40,387 bases of DNA, from positions 1 to 40,387 of the forward strand of contig CALMZW010000227.1 in NCBI GenBank assembly GCA_937870605.1. Direction: 5' to 3'. The notes under the pieces were generated by a model that was not told where the DNA came from, searched no databases, and was given only the letters and a program-made list of their open reading frames with translations. The stretch is from an uncultured Synergistaceae bacterium (lineage in GTDB: Bacteria; Synergistota; Synergistia; Synergistales; Aminobacteriaceae). Shown here piece after piece: positions 35,580-40,387 of the stretch. The position numbers and the translations under genes were made by a program. Every line of letters starts with the position of its first letter. The first letter of the stretch is position 1.

Positions 35580-36248
35580 ATGAAATCCTACCGGGAGGTG
35601 ATCTACGACTATCTCCGCAAGGCGATCATCAAGGGAGAGCTGCCGTCGGGGACGCAGATCACGGATTCCGACCTGGCCGAGCGCTTCGGCGTGAGCCGCA
35701 TGCCCGTGCGCGAAGCGCTCCGGAAGCTCGAGGCCGAGGGGCTCATCGAACGCAAGCCCGGCAAGGGAACCGTCGTGACCGGGATCACACGCGAGGAGAT
35801 CGCGCACATCTTCGCGATCCGGAAGGCGATCGAAGGTCTGGCGGTCCGGTACGCCGCGCGGAAGATCTCCGCGGACGAACTCGGGGCGTTGCGCGACGTG
35901 GTCCGGGAGGCCGCAGATATCCGGACGCGCCTTCCCGCGGATGCGCTCGCGGAGGCGCTGATCCCGCTCGCGGCCCGGTTCAACCGGATTCTCATCGACG
36001 CGTGCCGGATCCCGCGACTGATCGCCCTGATATGGACGCACCGGGATTACCTGCAGCAGTTCAGCGTGGTGCGCGTGATCATTTCGGCGCGCCTCTGGAA
36101 GAGCTTCGAAACGCGCGAACGGCTTCTCGGACTTCTCGAATCGGGGAACGAGGACGCCGCGTGCGCCCTCTGGCAGGAGCACCTCGACGCGTCGTTCCGG
36201 TCGTTTTTCGAGGCCATCGACATGGAACCCGGACAGGACTACGTCTGA
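35580..36248 (+). CDS. GntR family transcriptional regulator (FadR/FCD type)
   Basis: SYREVIYDYLRKAIIKGELPSGTQITDSDLAERFGVSRMPVREALRKLEAEGLIERKPGKGTVVTGITREEIAHIFAIRKAIEGLA. Confidence 0.92.
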   Translation: MKSYREVIYDYLRKAIIKGELPSGTQITDSDLAERFGVSRMPVREALRKLEAEGLIERKPGKGTVVTGITREEIAHIFAIRKAIEGLAVRYAARKISADELGALRDVVREAADIRTRLPADALAEALIPLAARFNRILIDACRIPRLIALIWTHRDYLQQFSVVRVIISARLWKSFETRERLLGLLESGNEDAACALWQEHLDASFRSFFEAIDMEPGQDYV

Positions 36249-36985
36249 TGTTCACAGCGACGTGGAGGGGAAACGCGTTTTTCGAGATCGCGGCGGGGGA
36301 TGTGCATCTGGCCGTTGACCCGTGGATCCGGGGGAACCCCGGGTGTTCGCTCCGGATGGACGAATTCCGGCCCGGGCGGCTGACCCATGTCTTCGTCACG
36401 CACGGTCACCCGGGGCACTGGGGACGCGGCGACTCGGCCGACATCGCCGCCGCTTGCGGCGTTCCGCTTTTTGCGCCCCGTCCGCTTGCGGAGCACATAC
36501 GGAAAACGCGAGATGCGAACGCCGATGTACGCGGGGTGGAGAACGGATGGTCGCTTTCGGGCGAAGGTTTTTCCGCGGAATTCCGCGTCTGCCCGCATCC
36601 GGAATCGCCGGATCTCCGGCCGGAAGACGCTGCGGTTCCGTCGGAGCCGAACGGGCTGTACCGCTTCACGCTGTATGGAAAGACCGTCGTGCATGTCGGC
36701 GACGGTCTGCCCGATCCCGTGTTCGATGACATCCGGAGGACGGGGGCGCGCGTGGACCTCGCCTGTCTTCCGCTCTGGGGAGCGGGGATGGCCGCCGGGA
36801 TGGAGGACGCCGTCGCGCGTCTGCTCCGGATCGTCGAAGCCCTTCGCCCGGCGCGCGTGGCGTGTCATAACCGCTTCGATCCCGCGCTTCGGGCGTGGAA
36901 CGCCGTGTGCGGCCGGTTCCGCCGGGAGTTTTCGGACGTCGAACTGCTTCCGCAGCGGCTCGACGAGGGCGTTGCGATTCGTTAA
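36248..36985 (+). CDS. Metallo-beta-lactamase-fold, UPF0173-like protein with altered HxHxDH motif
   Basis: FFEIAAGDVHLAVDPWIRGNPGC; HVFVTHGHPGHWG (normally THGHxDHxG); TVVHVGDGLPDPVFDDI; CLPLWGAGMAAGMEDAV; VACHNRF. TGATG overlap with gntR. Confidence 0.75.
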   Translation: MFTATWRGNAFFEIAAGDVHLAVDPWIRGNPGCSLRMDEFRPGRLTHVFVTHGHPGHWGRGDSADIAAACGVPLFAPRPLAEHIRKTRDANADVRGVENGWSLSGEGFSAEFRVCPHPESPDLRPEDAAVPSEPNGLYRFTLYGKTVVHVGDGLPDPVFDDIRRTGARVDLACLPLWGAGMAAGMEDAVARLLRIVEALRPARVACHNRFDPALRAWNAVCGRFRREFSDVELLPQRLDEGVAIR

Positions 36986-37036
36986 GGCGATCCGACACCC
37001 GGAGAGGGTGTCTATACGAAAGGGAGGGGTGCAGGA

Positions 37037-38014
37037 ATGAGAAAGGCTCTTGGAATCGGCGTTCTTCTGATGGTGGTTCTGTGCGGCGCGTCGCTCGCAC
37101 AGGCGGCTTGGGCTCCGGTGAGGCCCGTGGAGATCGTGGCTCCGGCGGGACCCGGCGGCGGATGGGATCTTCTGGCCCGGACGATGCAGAAAGTCCTGAC
37201 CGAAGAAAAAATCCTGAGCGTGCCCGTGCTCGTCACGAACAAGCCCGGCGGCGGCGGTGCGACCGGATGGACGTACCTCAAGAGCAAGAGGGGACAGGGC
37301 GAGTTCCTTGCGGTGACCTCCGCGCTCATCCTGCAGAACAACCTTCTCGGAAAGAGCGATCTGACATTCAAGGACTTTACGAACGTTGCGAACCTTCAGA
37401 CCGAATGGGAAGTCGTCGCAGTCGCCGGCGATGCTCCCTGGAAGACGGGCAAGGAATTCTTCGAGGCGCTGAAGAAGGATCCGTCGACGATGCCGATAGG
37501 CGTGGGCCCCGCGCTGGGAAATAACGATCATGTCCAGTTCCTGATGCTCGCGAAGGCCTATGGCGTGGATCCGACAAAGATCAAGTTCGTCGTCTACCCG
37601 AACACCGCAGCCGAACAGATTCCCGCCGTAATGGGAGGCCATATCAAGGCGATCACGATCAGCATGGCGGAAACGCTGGAGCAGCACAAGGCCGGAAAGA
37701 TCCGGCTCATCGGCATCAGCTCGCCCGAACGACATCCGCTGCTTCCCGATGTCGCCACCTGGAAAGAACAGGGGATCGACCACATATTCCCGCACTGGCG
37801 GGGTCTGATCGCGGCGCCCGGCATCACGGACGACATGAAGGCGTTCTGGAACGATGCGATCGCGAAGATGGTTGCGAGCAAAACGTGGAAGGAATCGCTC
37901 GCGAAGCTCGGCTGGGATCCGTACTACCTCAACGCCGCAGATGACGAAGCGTTCCTGGCCAAAACGAACGAGAGTTCGAAGGAACTCTTCAAGGCGGTCG
38001 GCCTCGTGAAATAG
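37037..38014 (+). CDS. tctC: Tripartite tricarboxylate transporter substrate-binding protein (TctC/Bug family)
   Basis: Signal peptide; RPVEIVAPAGPGGGWDLLARTMQKVLTEEKI; VTNKPGGGGATGWTYLK; GHIKAITISMAETLEQHKAGKIRLIGISSPERHPLLPDVATWKEQG. Confidence 0.92.
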   Translation: MRKALGIGVLLMVVLCGASLAQAAWAPVRPVEIVAPAGPGGGWDLLARTMQKVLTEEKILSVPVLVTNKPGGGGATGWTYLKSKRGQGEFLAVTSALILQNNLLGKSDLTFKDFTNVANLQTEWEVVAVAGDAPWKTGKEFFEALKKDPSTMPIGVGPALGNNDHVQFLMLAKAYGVDPTKIKFVVYPNTAAEQIPAVMGGHIKAITISMAETLEQHKAGKIRLIGISSPERHPLLPDVATWKEQGIDHIFPHWRGLIAAPGITDDMKAFWNDAIAKMVASKTWKESLAKLGWDPYYLNAADDEAFLAKTNESSKELFKAVGLVK

Positions 38015-38021
38015 AAACGGG

Positions 38022-38072
38022 AGCGGCGAGGGGCGTCTCTTCACGGAGAACGCTTCCCGCCGCTTTTTCTTC
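38022..38072 (+). terminator. Intercistronic terminator/attenuator between tctC and tctB
   Basis: AGCGGCGAGGGGCGT / ACGCTTCCCGCCGCT pairing (15 positions, one mismatch, two G-U) followed by TTTTTCTTCT. Confidence 0.75.
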
Positions 38073-38159
38073 TCTTCGTGGTTGTGCGGATGCGCGCAAC
38101 CGAAACACGTGACCGCTTCCCGCCGCTTTCCGGGGAGGGAAGATCGAAGGAGGGTTCTC

Positions 38160-38648
38160 ATGACCAAGAATGCGGCTGCCGGGTTTTTCGCCCTTGTTCT
38201 CGGGGCGGCGTATCTCATCGCGTCGTTCCGGCTCCCGGAAGTCACGGCCGGGGACGAAATCGGGCCGAAGCTCTTCCCGATCATCATCGGCGTGATCGTC
38301 ATGCTGTCCGGCGGGGCGCTGGCATTGTCGGAACGTCGATCGCAACAACAAAGCCCGGAGGCGAAGAAGGATCTCTTCTCCTTCCGGTTTATCGAAGAGA
38401 GAGACACCTGGGTCAGGATTGCTCTGACCATGATCTGCGGCATCGTCTACGGTCTGGTTCTCGACTGGCTGGGGTACGTCATCGCGACCATAATCTTCAT
38501 GTTTTTCGCGGCGTCGTTCATCAACGTCCGGCGTCATCTGGAAAACGCGATCATCGCGGTCTCCTTTTCAATCGTGAGTTTCGGCGCCTTCGCGGTGCTT
38601 TTGAAGCTGAGTCTGCCCCGGGGATTGCTGGGTTTTCTGCCCTTCTAG
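38160..38648 (+). CDS. tctB: Tripartite tricarboxylate transporter small membrane protein (TctB)
   Basis: MTKNAAAGFFALVLGAAYLIASFRLPEVTAGDEIGPKLFPIIIGVIVMLSGGALAL; four predicted TM segments; RBS GGAGGG; between tctC and tctA. Confidence 0.88.
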   Translation: MTKNAAAGFFALVLGAAYLIASFRLPEVTAGDEIGPKLFPIIIGVIVMLSGGALALSERRSQQQSPEAKKDLFSFRFIEERDTWVRIALTMICGIVYGLVLDWLGYVIATIIFMFFAASFINVRRHLENAIIAVSFSIVSFGAFAVLLKLSLPRGLLGFLPF

Positions 38649-38691
38649 GACAGACGCCCCGCGCTTCCGGATAGAGGAGGGATTCGTTTTT

Positions 38692-40188
38692 ATGGACGCG
38701 ATCTTTCAGAATCTGACCATAGGTCTCCAGACGGCGATGTTGCCGATCAATATCCTCTGGGTCTTCATCGGCGGGCTTCTCGGCACCGTGATCGGCATGT
38801 TGCCGGGGCTCGGCCCCGCCACAGGCGTGGCCATCCTGATCCCGATCACCTACGGCATGAACCCCGCAACGGCGCTCATCACGATGTGCGCCGTGTACTA
38901 CGGCGCGATGTTCGGCGGGTCGCGCGCCTCGATCATGATCAATACGCCGGGCGACTCGTCGGCGATCGTCTCGTGCTTCGACGGCTATCCGATGACGAAG
39001 AACGGGCAGGCGGGGCCGGCGCTTGCGATCTCCGCTATCGCGTCGTTCATCGGCGGAACGATCGGAATGGTTTTTCTCGTCTTCCTGACGCAGCCCGTCG
39101 CGTCCGTCGCGCTCAAGTTCGGCCCGGCGGAGATGTTCTCGCTGATGATCTTCGCGCTCACGGCGACGGTCACGCTCTCGGAAGGAAGCCTGCTCAAGGG
39201 CTTCATCTCGATGGGCATCGGCTTCATGCTGGCGACGATCGGCATCGACGGCCAGTCGGGCGTGATCCGCTACACGTTCGGCATCGAGGACCTGCAGGAC
39301 GGGATCGATTTTCTCGTGGTCATGATCGGACTCTACGCGGTTGCGGAGGTCTTCAAGAACTACAGGGACATCAACACCGAATACAAGGTGGACGCCAAGA
39401 CCATAGGAAAGGTCTGGGTGAGCTGGGCGGACTTCAAGAAGTGTCTCATGCCCATGCTCCGGAGTTCGCCGCTCGGCTTCGTCGTCGGCGTCCTGCCGGG
39501 AATGGGCGGCACGATCGCCACGTTCATGTCCTATGCGATGGAGAAGTCGCTCAGCAAACACCCCGAGAAGTTCGGCAAGGGCGCCATCGAAGGGCTCGCC
39601 GCGCCGGAGGCCGCGAACAACGCCTGTTCCTGCGGCGCGATGGTGCCGCTGCTCACGCTCGGCATTCCCGGTTCGGGGACCACGGCCGTCATGCTCGGCG
39701 CGCTCATGATGCTCGGCGTCCGCCCGGGCCCGATCCTCTTCCAGCAGCACCCGGAAATCGCCTGGGGCGTCATCGCGTCGATGATCGCCGGTAACATCAT
39801 CCTTCTCATCATCAACCTCCCGCTTGCCATCCCTCTGGTGCAGCTGCTCCGGATCCCCCAGCGCATCATGCTCCCGCTGATCCTGGGCATGGGCTATATG
39901 GGAACGTATTTTCTGAACTACAGCTCCTTCGATTTCATCCTGGTTTCGCTGTTCGCACTCGGGGGCTATCTGTTGATGAAGCTCGACATCCCACTGCCGC
40001 CGCTGGTGCTTGCCCTCATTTTGGGCGGAATGACGGAACAGGCTTTCCGGAACGCTATGGTCATCGCCAACAGCAATCTTCTGTTCTTCCTGGAAAAACC
40101 GATTTCGCTCACGCTTCTGGTGTTGGCCTGTTTCTCGATCGTCTATTCCCTGCGGAAGCGTCGGAAGATCACCGAAATTCATCCGTAA
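38692..40188 (+). CDS. tctA: Tripartite tricarboxylate transporter large permease (TctA)
   Basis: GTVIGMLPGLGPATGVAILIPITYGMNPATALITMCAVYYGAMFGGSRASIMINTPGDSSAIVSCFDGYPM; GFVVGVLPGMGGTIATFMSYAMEKSLSKHPEKFGKGAIEGLAAPEAANNAC. Confidence 0.96.
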   Translation: MDAIFQNLTIGLQTAMLPINILWVFIGGLLGTVIGMLPGLGPATGVAILIPITYGMNPATALITMCAVYYGAMFGGSRASIMINTPGDSSAIVSCFDGYPMTKNGQAGPALAISAIASFIGGTIGMVFLVFLTQPVASVALKFGPAEMFSLMIFALTATVTLSEGSLLKGFISMGIGFMLATIGIDGQSGVIRYTFGIEDLQDGIDFLVVMIGLYAVAEVFKNYRDINTEYKVDAKTIGKVWVSWADFKKCLMPMLRSSPLGFVVGVLPGMGGTIATFMSYAMEKSLSKHPEKFGKGAIEGLAAPEAANNACSCGAMVPLLTLGIPGSGTTAVMLGALMMLGVRPGPILFQQHPEIAWGVIASMIAGNIILLIINLPLAIPLVQLLRIPQRIMLPLILGMGYMGTYFLNYSSFDFILVSLFALGGYLLMKLDIPLPPLVLALILGGMTEQAFRNAMVIANSNLLFFLEKPISLTLLVLACFSIVYSLRKRRKITEIHP

Positions 40189-40200
40189 GGGGGAATGTGC

Positions 40201-40387
40201 GTGAAATCGTCGAAGCCGCTGCGGTCCCTTCTGTACGTTCCGGGAAACTCCCCGTCCATGGTGCAGCACTGCATGGTTCTCGGAGCGGACGGCGTCATCC
40301 TGGATCTCGAGGACGCCGTGGCGCTGTCGGAGAAGGACGCGGCGCGCTTTCTCGTCCGGCATGCGCTCGAGACGCTGGATTTCATGG
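40201..40387 (+). CDS. citE: Citrate lyase beta subunit (CitE), N-terminal fragment truncated by the window end
   Basis: GTG start after AAGGGGGAATGTGC; MKSSKPLRSLLYVPGNSPSMVQHCMVLGADGVILDLEDAVALSEKDAARFLVRHALETLDFM. Confidence 0.88.
   Translation, partial: MKSSKPLRSLLYVPGNSPSMVQHCMVLGADGVILDLEDAVALSEKDAARFLVRHALETLDFM

Noticed and set aside
38551-40362. 603-aa minus-strand ORF antisense to tctA
   Set aside because: Antisense shadow ORF with no recognisable domain.
1-40387. CRISPR arrays, tRNA/rRNA genes, transposases, phage genes
   Set aside because: None seen on reading either strand; no regularly spaced repeats, cloverleaf-like segments or mobile-element proteins in the ORF translations.

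Overview
GC-rich bacterial window, organism not determinable from this sequence alone; the gene content fits an anaerobic organic- and amino-acid-fermenting lineage (Synergistota-like, inference only). From left to right: (i) the end of a TRAP transporter (DctM C-terminus plus a DctQ-like small permease). (ii) A minus-strand lactate module etfB-etfA-glcD/lctD-larA-lctP, in the same order as the electron-confurcating lctBCDEF operon, with a near-consensus promoter and a long AT-rich leader. (iii) Two SBP_bac_3-type sensor diguanylate cyclases flanking a GNAT acetyltransferase and carAB. (iv) citX-citG plus an IclR regulator divergent from an operon of ICL/PEP-mutase-fold lyase, 6PGDH-like/DUF1932 dehydrogenase, RraA-like aldolase, TAXI-TRAP binding protein, fused TRAP permease and citDEF. 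(v) A structured noncoding stretch with an intrinsic terminator, followed by an exported DUF3160 protein and a MEMO/AmmeMemoRadiSam-B-like protein with a leader peptide. (vi) A second citrate-lyase locus: citD2-citC-aconitase on the minus strand, divergent from GntR, an atypical metallo-beta-lactamase-fold protein, tctCBA and the start of a second citE. The strongest candidate for an undescribed system is (iv): a divergent citrate-lyase-like complex co-transcribed with a C-C lyase, a dehydrogenase, an aldolase and a dedicated TAXI-TRAP importer under an apparent tandem-operator IclR switch, 4 kb from a second, more canonical citrate lyase/aconitase/TTT locus. All family calls come from reading the translations; no searches were run.
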